DNA from: Sphaerimonospora thailandensis
Lineage (GTDB): Bacteria > Actinomycetota > Actinomycetes > Streptosporangiales > Streptosporangiaceae
Direction of reading: 5' to 3'
DNA length: 36,137 bases
Assembly: GCF_016863115.1 (NCBI RefSeq)
Contig: NZ_BOOG01000065.1
Location: forward strand, 1-36,137
Shown here in pieces: positions 6,604 to 14,383 of this stretch (its first letter is position 1; every line of letters starts with the position of its first letter). Below the pieces are notes generated by a model, which saw nothing but the letters and a program-made list of their open reading frames with translations, was not told the origin of the DNA and searched no databases. The position numbers were made by a program, and so were the translations under genes.

Positions 6604-7679
6604 GGCCGGTGCTGCTCGCGCTGCGAGGGCTGGGGCTGGGCGACCTGCTGACCGCGGTTCCGGCGCTGCGCGCCCTGCGGCGCGCCCATCCGGAGCACCG
6701 GATCGTGCTGGCGGCGCCCGCTCATCTGGGCGGTCTGCTACCACTGATCGGCGCGGTCGACGAGTTGGTCGACATGTCCGGGCCGGGCCCGGTGCCGGGG
6801 GGTGCGGTGCCGGGGGGTACGGTGCCGTACGGCCTGCCGGGCATCGCGAACGTCCCGGATATCCCGGATATCGCGGTCAACCTGCACGGCAGCGGACCGC
6901 AGAGCATCGTCGCGCTGCGCCGGGCTCGGCGGCTCCTCAGCCACGCGCATCCCGCCGTCCCCGGCGTGGCGGGACCGCCCTGGCGGCCGGAGATCCACGA
7001 GGTACGCCGATGGTGCGAGATGCTCGAGTGGTACGGCATCACCGTCGACCATGGAGATCTCGCGCTACGGGATCCGGGCCCCAGCCGATGGGCGGATGCC
7101 GAGGCCGTCATCCACCCGGGGGCCGGATATCGGGCCAAGCAGTGGCCGCCGGAGCGGTTCGCCGGGGTGGCGGCGGAGCTGAGCCGTCTCGGCCTGCACG
7201 TCGTGATCACGGGTGGGCCGGAGGAGATCGCCCTCGCCCGCCAGGTCGCCGAGCTGGCGGGGCTCCCCGGTCCGCCGGCGGCACGCGTGCTGGCCGGCCG
7301 TACCGACCTGCGGGAGCTCGCCGCACTGGTCGGCGGCGCGAAGCTGGTGATCTGTGGTGACACCGGCATGTCTCACCTCGCCACGGCCGTGGGCACGCCG
7401 TCGGTGGTGATCTACGGGCCGGTCTCGCCCGCCCTGTGGGGGCCACCCCCGGGCCATCCGCATGTCACGCTGTGGACCGGGCGGACCGGTGACCCGTACG
7501 GCGACCGGCCGTCGGAGGGACTGCTGGAGATCGGCGTCCGTGACGTGCTCGACGCCGCATACAAGCTTCTCCGATCGCGCGCCGGTGAACATCAGCCGGG
7601 ACGTCGACCGCCGGACAGGGCTCGGGAGGCGATCTCGACGATCTCCGCGAGCCTGCCGCCGTGCGCGCCGCGCCAGTAG
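6594..7679 (+). CDS. GT9 family heptosyltransferase-like protein (second copy)
   Basis: This 361-residue GT9 protein begins with GTG inside the end of the SDR gene. The N-terminal VLLALRGLGLGDLLTAVPAL is the GT9 acceptor-domain signature. The C-terminal domain contains AVIHPGAGYRAKQWPPERFA, HVVITGGPEE and VICGDTGMSHLATAVGTPSVV, the donor-site motifs. A low-complexity insertion at about residues 66-82 (GPVPGGAVPGGTVPYG) arises from 15-bp units at 6791-6830, followed by a 9-bp duplication at 6854-6871 (Pro-Asp-Ile twice). The C-terminal 30 residues run antisense into the convergent Mut7-C gene, with 88 bp of overlap, and look unstructured. The partner GT9 gene at 2782 suggests successive transfer of two similar sugars. 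Confidence 0.85.
   Translation: MALRPVLLALRGLGLGDLLTAVPALRALRRAHPEHRIVLAAPAHLGGLLPLIGAVDELVDMSGPGPVPGGAVPGGTVPYGLPGIANVPDIPDIAVNLHGSGPQSIVALRRARRLLSHAHPAVPGVAGPPWRPEIHEVRRWCEMLEWYGITVDHGDLALRDPGPSRWADAEAVIHPGAGYRAKQWPPERFAGVAAELSRLGLHVVITGGPEEIALARQVAELAGLPGPPAARVLAGRTDLRELAALVGGAKLVICGDTGMSHLATAVGTPSVVIYGPVSPALWGPPPGHPHVTLWTGRTGDPYGDRPSEGLLEIGVRDVLDAAYKLLRSRAGEHQPGRRPPDRAREAISTISASLPPCAPRQ
6791..6871. repeat. 15-bp and 9-bp in-frame tandem repeats in the second GT9 gene
   Basis: ggtgccggggggt(g/a)c occurs at 6791-6805 and 6806-6820, with a partial third copy. cccggatat is then repeated at 6854-6862 and 6863-6871. All keep the reading frame and lengthen a surface loop between conserved strands. 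Confidence 0.9.
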
Positions 7680-8365
7680 ATCCGGCCGCAGGCGAGGCAG
7701 CGGGCGAACGTGTCGTAGCTGCGGCGCGTTCCCGGCAGGAGCTCCGCCTCCACCTCGCTCTTGCCCACCGGCGACAGGGGGCCGTTGCACGCGGTGCATC
7801 GCGTCCACGGGGCGAGCGGCGGCCGGAAGCGGTCGAGCACGTCGAGGAACTGCTCGCGTGGCCGAGCGCCGCGGACGTGGGCGCCCAGCCACAGTGCCCG
7901 GCGGCGCAGGAGCCCGCGATCCTGGGTGAGCAGCACCCTGCGCTCGGCGCCCGCCTGGGCGATCAGCGCGTCGTCGTCGAGGTCGTTGCGGTAGGCGACG
8001 TCCAATCCCACCAGACGCAGCCACCGGGCGAGGGTGCCGAGATGGACGTCGAGGACGAACCGGGCGGCCGGGATGGGCTGCGGCCGGGTCACCCCCAGCA
8101 CCTCGACCCGCAGCACCTCCACCGTGTCGTGGGGGCTCGGGCGGTATGAGGGCGCGACCGGGTGGCCTCCGACGAGGAGCGCGCCGACCTCGGTCAGTGG
8201 CACCCCCGCCGACTCGACCACGTGCCCGAGCGACGACGTGCCGTCGCAGGGGAGCAACAGCTCGTCGCGCCGGCGACGAGGCGGCAGGAAGATCCACAGC
8301 TCCGGCGCGAAGCGCACGGACAGTACGGGCGGTACGGACAGCACGGGCGGTTCTGCCTGGTCCAC
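7592..8365 (-). CDS. Mut7-C RNase-like protein with ubiquitin-like domain
   Basis: This 257-residue protein has three parts. An N-terminal beta-grasp 'Mut7-C ubiquitin' domain spans about residues 15-85. A PIN-like Mut7-C nuclease domain follows, with RFVLDVHLGTLARWLRLVG, YRNDLDDDALIAQA and LLTQDRGLL, which carry the acidic residues of this fold. A C-terminal zinc ribbon has CTACNGPL and CLACGRIYW. The family is predicted to be RNA-degrading, but its substrate is unknown. The GTG start at 8365 lacks a strong ribosome-binding site, and the first residues contain a duplicated PVLSV. A start nearer the first Mut7 strand is possible. The 3' end overlaps the convergent GT9 gene by 88 bp. It follows the SPW gene with a repeat-filled gap. 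Confidence 0.88.
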   Translation of the reverse strand: MDQAEPPVLSVPPVLSVRFAPELWIFLPPRRRRDELLLPCDGTSSLGHVVESAGVPLTEVGALLVGGHPVAPSYRPSPHDTVEVLRVEVLGVTRPQPIPAARFVLDVHLGTLARWLRLVGLDVAYRNDLDDDALIAQAGAERRVLLTQDRGLLRRRALWLGAHVRGARPREQFLDVLDRFRPPLAPWTRCTACNGPLSPVGKSEVEAELLPGTRRSYDTFARCLACGRIYWRGAHGGRLAEIVEIASRALSGGRRPG

Positions 8366-8405
8366 CCGTCCAGCATGTCAGCCTCCCCCAGCCCCGGGCA
8401 GCATG

Positions 8406-8473
8406 CCCAGCAGTACGGCCCAGCAGTACGGGCTCAGCAGTACGGGCCCAGCAGTACGGGCCCAGCAGTACGG
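8406..8473. repeat. 14-bp tandem repeat, five copies
   Basis: The unit cccagcagtacggg (one copy with ctc, two copies one base shorter) is repeated five times between the SPW gene and the Mut7-C gene, both on the minus strand. There are no spacers, so this is not a CRISPR array. It lies about 40 bp upstream of the Mut7-C start. Confidence 0.93.
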
Positions 8474-8529
8474 CCCGGCCGTCGGTCGCCGGGGGAGGGC
8501 GAGGACGGCCGGGCCGTGGCGGGAGGCGG

Positions 8530-8877
8530 TCAGGCGTTGGCGGCCGCCCCGGCGCGGGCCTGGAGCGTGGTCAGCAGGCCGACCACGACCGTGACGCCGC
8601 CGGCGAGCCAGGCAGTCCAGGCCGCGGCGGCGTCGCCGTCGAAGCCGAAGGCCCAGGGCGACACGAACAGCAGGGCGCCGAAGGCCGCGGTGACCCAGGA
8701 GCTGGCCCCGCCGGCGCCGAGGATCGCCCACAGGGCGGACACCACGAGGAGTGCCCCGAGCAGGAGCAGCGGTTGGCCGGCCGCGTTGACGTCGCTCGCC
8801 CAGATGAACGCCGCGAGGAGCGAGACCAGACCCGCGAGCAGGGCGATGACGTCGGACAGAGATCTCGTGAGATCCAT
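8530..8877 (-). CDS. SPW-repeat small membrane protein
   Basis: This 115-residue protein has four hydrophobic helices (about residues 10-28, 35-55, 60-80 and 88-108). The hallmark Ser-Pro-Trp turn is visible in LFVSPWAFGF, and a degenerate counterpart is in the first half (AAFIWASD). SPW-repeat proteins are small bacterial membrane proteins of unknown function. The ATG start lies about 50 bp downstream of a palindrome on its transcribed strand. It may share a transcript with the Mut7-C gene 164 bp further on, although repeats separate them. The assignment rests on the FVSPWAFGF motif and topology. Confidence 0.8.
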   Translation of the reverse strand: MDLTRSLSDVIALLAGLVSLLAAFIWASDVNAAGQPLLLLGALLVVSALWAILGAGGASSWVTAAFGALLFVSPWAFGFDGDAAAAWTAWLAGGVTVVVGLLTTLQARAGAAANA

Positions 8878-8928
8878 CCGTAGCCTCCGAACGTGAGAGG
8901 TGACCCTTTGATTCGAAGATCCGCTTGA

Positions 8929-8944
8929 TTGACCGCCCGGTCAA
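8929..8944. promoter_or_regulatory. Palindromic operator candidate upstream of the SPW gene
   Basis: TTGACCG-CC-CGGTCAA has two perfect 7-base arms around a 2-base centre, 52 bp upstream of the SPW start codon. The form resembles operators of TetR-family repressors in actinomycetes. No TetR gene is in the window, so this is an inference from symmetry only. Confidence 0.45.
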
Positions 8945-9028
8945 CAATCCGCCACGTCAGGGTTCCCTAACCTCGAGGACCGCCGACCGATGACTTCGCT
9001 TGTCCGGGGCCAGTTCACTCCAGCGTGG

Positions 9029-10276
9029 TCAGCTCTCCAGCGAGGACAGCCTTCGGCGCAGGTGGGCGCGTTCGGGTTCGGTGCCGGCGAGTTCCAGGGC
9101 TCGCCGGTAGGCGGCGGCGGCTTCGGCCGTCCTGCCCAGCTGGGACAGCAGGTCGGCGCGTGCCGCGTGGTAGGGGTGATGGCCGCGCAGCCAAGGCTCG
9201 TCGGCGAGCTCGCCGATGAGCCTCAGCCCGGCCTGCGGGCCGTCACGCATGGCGACCGCCACCGCGCGGTTCAGCGCCACGATCGGCGACGGCGTGAGCG
9301 TGAGCAGGACGTCGTAGAGTGCCACGATCTGGGGCCAGTCGGTGGTGGTGAGGTCCGCGGCCTCGTCATGCAGGGCGGCGATCGCGGCCTGCACGCCGTA
9401 CGGGCCGGCCGGACCGCCCGCCAGTGCCACGTGCACCAGGGCCAGGCCATCCTCGATCATCGTACGGTCCCAGCGCCCGCGGTCCTGGTCGGCGAGGAGC
9501 ACCATCCGGCCGTCGGGCCCCGTGCGCGCGCCGCGGCGCGCGTGGATCAGCAGCATCAGTGCCAGCAGCCCGGTGACCTCTCGTTCGGCGGGCAGCAGCT
9601 TGTGCAGGATGCGTGCCAGGCGAATGGCCTCCTCGGCCAGGTCAAGCCGCTGCAGGTCCGGTCCGGAGCTGGCCGTGTACCCCTCGGTGAAGATCGAATA
9701 GATGACCTGGAGCACCCCCGCCAGCCGCTCCGGCCGTTCGTCTGGATCGGGTACGCGGAACGGGATGCGCGCCTCACGGATCTTCTTCTTCGCTCGGACG
9801 ATCCGCTTGGCCATCGTGTCGACCGGGACGAGGAAGGCCCGCGCCACCTCGGGTGTGCTCAGTCCGGCCAGACACCGCAGGCTCAGCGCGATGCGATCCT
9901 CGGCGGGCAGAGCCGGGTGGCCGCATGTGAAGAACAGCAGCAGCCGTTCGTCAGGCAGGTCGTCCCCCGGGGCCGCGGTCGGCGCGGGTGCGGCCCGCTC
10001 CGCCTCTACCTGCAGGATGGCCAGCCGGGCGGCGTAGGTCGTGTCGCGCCGCAGGCGGTCGATGGCCTTGCGCCGTGCCGTGGTCGCCAGCCACGCCCCC
10101 GGCTTCGGCGGCACGCCGTGGACCGGCCAGCGCACCAGTGCCGCCTCGATCGCCTCGGCGGTGACCTCCTCGGCCAGGTCGAGGTCACCGAAGCGGCGCA
10201 CCAGCGAGGCCAGCAGCAGGCCGCGCTCTTCGCGGAACACCGACTCGACCGCCGACGCCGCCCGACTGTCCATCAT
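9029..10276 (-). CDS. ECF42-type RNA polymerase sigma factor with C-terminal TPR-like extension
   Basis: This 415-residue ECF sigma factor begins with region 2 (GDLDLAEEVTAEAIEAALVRW and an ATTARRKAIDRLRRD helix). Region 4 contains LSLRCLAGLSTPEVARAFLV followed by MAKRIVRAKKKI. A long C-terminal half (about residues 185-410, DUF6596-like then helical repeats such as HPYHAARADLLSQLGRTAEA) is typical of the ECF42 group, which lacks a classical anti-sigma partner and instead sits beside YCII/DGPF proteins. Here the YCII gene ends 2 bp before the ATG, giving a two-gene operon. The extension is thought to control the sigma factor directly. Its target promoter is not identifiable from the window. 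Confidence 0.9.
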   Translation of the reverse strand: MMDSRAASAVESVFREERGLLLASLVRRFGDLDLAEEVTAEAIEAALVRWPVHGVPPKPGAWLATTARRKAIDRLRRDTTYAARLAILQVEAERAAPAPTAAPGDDLPDERLLLFFTCGHPALPAEDRIALSLRCLAGLSTPEVARAFLVPVDTMAKRIVRAKKKIREARIPFRVPDPDERPERLAGVLQVIYSIFTEGYTASSGPDLQRLDLAEEAIRLARILHKLLPAEREVTGLLALMLLIHARRGARTGPDGRMVLLADQDRGRWDRTMIEDGLALVHVALAGGPAGPYGVQAAIAALHDEAADLTTTDWPQIVALYDVLLTLTPSPIVALNRAVAVAMRDGPQAGLRLIGELADEPWLRGHHPYHAARADLLSQLGRTAEAAAAYRRALELAGTEPERAHLRRRLSSLES

Positions 10277-10278
10277 GA

Positions 10279-10632
10279 TCAGACCTCGAACTCCGCCACC
10301 GGCCGCACCACGACCGACCCGCCGCCGCGTGAGCCGGGACAGCGGGCCGCCCAGTCCAGGGCCGCGTCGAGGTCGGGCACATCGATCACGTAATAGCCGC
10401 CGAGCACCTCACGTGTCTCGGCGAACGGGCCGTCGGTCGCGATGGTCCGCTGACCGTCCCGATCGACGCGCACGGTGGTCGCCGTGGTCAGGTCTGCCAG
10501 GGAATGCCCCGCCACGAAGATCCCCGAGTTCTTCACCGTCTTGTCGTACACCTGCCAGTCCTCGAACGAGGTCCCCGGGACGTCCTCGGCCAGGTCGGCG
10601 GGGGCGCTGTTGATCAGGAGCATGTACTTCAC
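10279..10632 (-). CDS. YCII/DGPF-domain protein, partner of the ECF42 sigma factor
   Basis: This 117-residue protein has the YCII-related fold: KYMLLIN at the N-terminus, a central strand ending ATDGPFAETREVLGGYYVID (the DGPF signature) and a C-terminal helix with LDWAARCPGS. The start is the GTG at 10632, preceded by AAGGAAG. An upstream in-frame ATG (10707) would add a basic, low-complexity leader and is unlikely. DGPF proteins accompany ECF42 sigma factors across bacteria, and their molecular role (enzyme, sensor or ligand binder) is unsettled. Only 2 bp separate it from the sigma gene, so the two are presumably cotranscribed and translationally linked. Confidence 0.9.
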   Translation of the reverse strand: MKYMLLINSAPADLAEDVPGTSFEDWQVYDKTVKNSGIFVAGHSLADLTTATTVRVDRDGQRTIATDGPFAETREVLGGYYVIDVPDLDAALDWAARCPGSRGGGSVVVRPVAEFEV

Positions 10633-10778
10633 GCTGAGCTTCCTTCGTCGTCTTCCGCGTCGTTTCCGCGTCGTTTTCCGTACGGGCGGGTCGCCGTACA
10701 TCATCACTACGGACCGGACCCGGCCGTATGGACATCGTCTCCGAGAATTTTTCTTCGCGGTCGGAAGCGGAGCATCTT

Positions 10779-10824
10779 GCGAACCCGGATCCGGGGGAGA
10801 CGAGTCCCCCGGATCCGGGTTCGC
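10779..10824. terminator. Perfect 20-bp hairpin terminator after the chitinase gene
   Basis: The left arm 10779-10798 (gcgaacccggatccggggga) and right arm 10805-10824 are perfectly complementary around a 6-base loop. It is 20 bp past the chitinase stop. No T-tract follows on the minus strand, as is common for actinomycete terminators. Confidence 0.9.
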
Positions 10825-10844
10825 GGCGTCTGAGCCTGAGCCTG

Positions 10845-13403
10845 TTACTTGAGACCGTTGTCCACGGCGCTCATCAGGGTGCCGGTGTCACCGGACATCT
10901 CCCAGATCATCGCGCCGAGCAGGTTCTTGTCGCGCAACCAGGCCATCTTCTTCCCGATCGACCAGGTGTCGTCGAAGCTCCACCACTGCCCGCCGTTGCC
11001 GGTGTAGCAGTAGGTCGCCACCGCCTGCTCGTCGTGCTTGACCGTGCAGCCCGGCACGCTCGCGACCAGGTTGGAGTATCCGCGGGTGCCCGCCTCCTCC
11101 GCGAACTGGCCGGGGGCCGCGCCGGTGGCGGACTGCCACTCGCCCGACTTGCCGCCGTCGGCGACGCCCTGCCAGCCACGGCCGTAGAAGGCCAGACCAA
11201 TGGTGATCTTGCGCGGGTTCACGCCGGCGTCCAGGTACGTCTGGACGGCGTCCTCCACGCTGAAGTGGAACGAGTAGGGGTCGTCCACGTCGGTGTAGAG
11301 GTTGCCCGCGTGCCCGGTCCGGTTCGGCTCCCAGGAGTTGTCGCTGCCCGAGCCGTGGAAGTCGTAGCCCTGGACGTTGAAGATGTCCATGTATTTCGCG
11401 ACTTCACGGAGATCCCAGCCGGCCTCGATCTTCGCCGGGTCGGCCGGGGTGAACGCGGTGAGGTCGTAGCGCTGGCCGGTCTCCTTGGTGAGCTCGTCGA
11501 GCTGCTTGCGGAACTCGGCGATCAGCAGGGTGTTGTTCTCCTTGTCGTTCGGACCGATGTGGTTGCCCGCGTGCCCCTCGGCGCCCGGCCACTCCCAGTC
11601 GAGGTCGATGCCGTCGAAGATCCCGGCGGCGCTGCCCGGGCCGCCCGCGGCGTTGTACGTCGGCAGGTTGCCCTTGATGTACATGTCGATGCAGGAGCTG
11701 ACGAACTTCTTCCTGGACGCGTCGGTGGCCGCCACGTCGGAGAAGTACTTCGAGTACGTCCAGCCGCCGATCGAGATCAGCACCTTGAGCTTGGGGTGCT
11801 TCGCCTTGAGCTTCTTCAGCTGGTTGAAGTTGCCGCGCAGCTTCTCCCACCCGGTGTCGGCCACGCCGTCGACCGACTGCGCCGAGCTCATCGGCCTGCC
11901 GTAGTCGGCGTCCGCGTCGCCGGCGCCGTCACCCTGGTTGGGGTCCTGCGGATCGGAGGACGTGCCCTTGGTGACGCCGTTGAGACAGGTCAGGTTGACC
12001 GGGTCGATGTTGGCGAAGGCGTAGTTGAGGTGGGTCAGCTTCGCCGCCGCGCCCGTGGTGTCCAGGTTCTTGACGAAGTACTGCCTGCCGTAGATGCCCC
12101 ACTGCACGAAGTAGCCGACCCTGGCGTAGCCGCTGCCGACGATGTCGGCCGTCTTCGCCTTCAGCGGGGTGCCGGCCGCGGACACGTTGTCGTACTGGTC
12201 TCGGGCCCGGACCGTGAAGGTGTACTCCGTGGACGGCGACAGCCCGGTGACCTTGGCCGAGGTGCCGGTCACCGAGGTGGCGAGCCGCGAGCCCTCGTAG
12301 ACGTCGTACCCCGCGACGCCCTTGTTGTCGGTCGAGGCGTTCCAGGCGAGCGAGACGCTCGAGGCGTCGGCGCCGGTGCTGCGCAGGCCGGTCGGCACGG
12401 TCGGCGGCTGGGTGTCGTCGGCCGGGTCGTTGGTCGTCACCTTCAGCGCGGCGCTGGCCGGGGAGAGGTTGCCCTTGCGGTCCTTGGCCTTGACGGTGAA
12501 CGTGTACTCGGTCTTGGGCGTCAGCCCGGTCACGGTCGCGCTGGTCTCGGTGACGGTGGTGGCGAGGTCGCCGCCGTTGTAGACCTCGTACCCGGCGAGC
12601 GGGAGCGTGCCGGGGGTCGAAGCGTCCCACTTGAGCGAGACCGACTTGGTGGTCTTGACCGGCGAGCTGAGGTTGCCCGGCGCGGACGGCGGCGTGTCCG
12701 GCGCGCCGTCGCACTGCACGTCGTTGACCCGGCAGTTGGTCGGCTCGACCCCGCTCCTGCTGAGCGTGAAGGTCGGGCTGTACGGCTCGGTCGACCTGTT
12801 CGCCCCGATGGTGGTGTTGTAGTAGGCCGGGCTGAGCGTCACCTTGGTGCCGGACTGGCTCACCGACCCGTTCTGGGCGTTGCTCGCGGTGACACCGGAC
12901 GGCAGCTCGAACGTGATCGTCCAGCCGTTGAGCGCGGTGGCGCTGTTGTTGCTCACCACGAACTTCCCCTGCGTCCCGTTGCCGGTGAACTCGGCGGTCA
13001 GCGGCGCGGGCGGCGGCGGCGGGTCACCGCTGCCGTCACAGTTGGCACGGTTGATGGTGCAACTCGTCGGCTGCACCGCGGAACTGAGCGTGAAGGTCGG
13101 GCTGAACGGCTCGGTGTTGCCGCCCGCCCGCACGGTGTTGATGTAGAAGGCGGGGGTGAGCTTCACCTTCGTGCCGCTCTGCGAAATCGTCGCATTCTGC
13201 GGGTTGCTCGCCGTCACCCCCGATGGCAGTTCGAACTGGATCGACCAGCCCGTGATCGCACTGCTGCTCGGGTTGCTCACCACGAACTTGCCCTGGTTCC
13301 CATTCAGGCTGAACACCGCCGTGAGGCCGGTGGCGGCGTGAGCTGGAACGGCCATCGTGATGAGGAGCAACAATGCGGAGAGTAAAGCCGCTGCTCGGCG
13401 CAT
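10845..13403 (-). CDS. Secreted GH18 chitinase with two CBM2 and two FN3 domains
   Basis: This 852-residue exoenzyme hydrolyses beta-1,4-GlcNAc polymers. A signal peptide spans residues 1-23 (hydrophobic core LLSALLLLITMAV, cleavage after AHA). Two CBM2-like carbohydrate-binding modules cover about 24-125 and 137-237, each ending in a Cys-bearing strand (CTINRANCDG and CRVNDVQCDG). Two fibronectin type III domains cover about 240-330 and 334-420. The GH18 catalytic domain runs from about 425 to the end, with YARVGYFVQWG at its start and FDGIDLDWEWPG (DxxDxDxE, catalytic Glu near residue 601). It is monocistronic, with a palindrome upstream and a strong hairpin downstream. The two CBM2 modules resemble each other and probably arose by duplication. 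Chitin or related polymers are the likely inducers. Confidence 0.95.
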   Translation of the reverse strand: MRRAAALLSALLLLITMAVPAHAATGLTAVFSLNGNQGKFVVSNPSSSAITGWSIQFELPSGVTASNPQNATISQSGTKVKLTPAFYINTVRAGGNTEPFSPTFTLSSAVQPTSCTINRANCDGSGDPPPPPAPLTAEFTGNGTQGKFVVSNNSATALNGWTITFELPSGVTASNAQNGSVSQSGTKVTLSPAYYNTTIGANRSTEPYSPTFTLSRSGVEPTNCRVNDVQCDGAPDTPPSAPGNLSSPVKTTKSVSLKWDASTPGTLPLAGYEVYNGGDLATTVTETSATVTGLTPKTEYTFTVKAKDRKGNLSPASAALKVTTNDPADDTQPPTVPTGLRSTGADASSVSLAWNASTDNKGVAGYDVYEGSRLATSVTGTSAKVTGLSPSTEYTFTVRARDQYDNVSAAGTPLKAKTADIVGSGYARVGYFVQWGIYGRQYFVKNLDTTGAAAKLTHLNYAFANIDPVNLTCLNGVTKGTSSDPQDPNQGDGAGDADADYGRPMSSAQSVDGVADTGWEKLRGNFNQLKKLKAKHPKLKVLISIGGWTYSKYFSDVAATDASRKKFVSSCIDMYIKGNLPTYNAAGGPGSAAGIFDGIDLDWEWPGAEGHAGNHIGPNDKENNTLLIAEFRKQLDELTKETGQRYDLTAFTPADPAKIEAGWDLREVAKYMDIFNVQGYDFHGSGSDNSWEPNRTGHAGNLYTDVDDPYSFHFSVEDAVQTYLDAGVNPRKITIGLAFYGRGWQGVADGGKSGEWQSATGAAPGQFAEEAGTRGYSNLVASVPGCTVKHDEQAVATYCYTGNGGQWWSFDDTWSIGKKMAWLRDKNLLGAMIWEMSGDTGTLMSAVDNGLK

Positions 13404-13420
13404 CCGTCATCCTCTTTTCG

Positions 13421-13437
13421 TTAGGAAACTTTCCTAA
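13421..13437. promoter_or_regulatory. Palindromic operator candidate upstream of the chitinase
   Basis: TTAGGAAA-C-TTTCCTAA is a perfect 8+8 palindrome ending 18 bp upstream of the chitinase start codon. It resembles the GAAAGTTTC-cored operator described for actinomycete chitosanase repressors (CsnR, ROK family); that comparison is from memory. Its position between promoter and start suits repression or use as a transcript leader element. Confidence 0.6.
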
Positions 13438-13618
13438 GAATTAATCCGGAGAGTAGACCGGGGCCGGATGCTCGACAAGACCCAAAACCGCTCGCGCCGA
13501 TGGCGTCATGCCTTCTTCGCCATTCGGGCGGCCGTTCGCCTGTCGGACACGTATCGTGCTTCTAAAGTAACGGCTTGTAACAGCTCGAATTCCGTGCCCG
13601 AACACCAGGGGATCGTCA

Positions 13619-14383
13619 ATGCTGGTTTGCGCGTTCGCCGTCGTCGTCGCGGTCGGCCTGGTGGCCCTGGCCGCCTTCCTGTCCCGCAGGTTCGGTCATG
13701 GCGCGGACGACACCGATCCGGGAGGGACTTCGGCCGGTCACGCCGGGGCGATGCTGTCATCGCTGTTTCTGCTGGTCTTCGCCATCGCCATCGTCGTGCC
13801 GTGGACCGTCGCCGACTCCGCCCGCCAGAACACCTACGCGGAGGCGCAGGCGGCCGTGGAGACGTACTGGTCCGCCGCCGGGCTCCCCGCGCCCGCGAGC
13901 GGCCAGGTTCAGCAGCAGGTACGCGACTACGTCGGCTTCATCGTCGACAAGGAATGGCCGCTGATGGCGGCCGGACGGCTCAGCCCGCAGAGTGCCGTAC
14001 GCCTGGAGACGCTGCGGGCGAACGTAGCGGCGTTGCGCGTCACCGCTGATGAGGAGCGCGAAGCCAGGAGCGCGGTGCTGGACCGGTTGACGGAGCTGTC
14101 CGGGGCCCGGCGTCAGCGTGCCGCGGACGCGGCGGCCACCTTGCCTCCGGCCGTCCTCGCCCTGACGATCGTGACCGGTGCTGTGATCATCGTCTTCCCG
14201 TTCCTCGCCGGCGCTCGGCCCAAGGGGGCCGCGCTCCTGCCGCTGATCGCGATGACCGTGCTGCTGGCCGTCGGGGTCTATCTGACCTGGCACATCTCGC
14301 ACGCGTTCACCGGCGGACTGGCGGTCGGACCGGAGGCGTTCACCGGTGCCTTACGGGAGCTCCAGTCCGCAGGAGGCCGATGA
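13619..14383 (+). CDS. DUF4239 (bestrophin-like) membrane protein
   Basis: This 254-residue protein has a DUF4239 layout. An N-terminal helix (about 3-22) is followed by a second (about 44-66) that ends FAIAIVVPWTVAD. A long hydrophilic helical region follows (about 70-175; includes AEAQAAVETYWSAAGLP and DEEREARSAVLDRLTELSG). Two C-terminal helices lie at about 180-200 and 210-228. DUF4239 proteins are distant relatives of bestrophin channels in some classifications, and their function is unknown. The ATG start follows AGGGG with a suitable gap. The stop overlaps the following gene (ATGA), so the two products are probably made together and may interact in the membrane. Confidence 0.75.
   Translation: MLVCAFAVVVAVGLVALAAFLSRRFGHGADDTDPGGTSAGHAGAMLSSLFLLVFAIAIVVPWTVADSARQNTYAEAQAAVETYWSAAGLPAPASGQVQQQVRDYVGFIVDKEWPLMAAGRLSPQSAVRLETLRANVAALRVTADEEREARSAVLDRLTELSGARRQRAADAAATLPPAVLALTIVTGAVIIVFPFLAGARPKGAALLPLIAMTVLLAVGVYLTWHISHAFTGGLAVGPEAFTGALRELQSAGGR

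Noticed and set aside
8406-8473. Possible CRISPR-like array
   Set aside because: Units of 13-14 bp abut directly with no spacers and there are no cas genes; it is a simple tandem repeat.
10728-13385. 885-codon plus-strand frame opposite the chitinase
   Set aside because: It is the codon-position shadow of the chitinase: Val/Arg/Gly/Leu-rich, without domains, while the minus strand encodes a full signal peptide-CBM2-FN3-GH18 protein.
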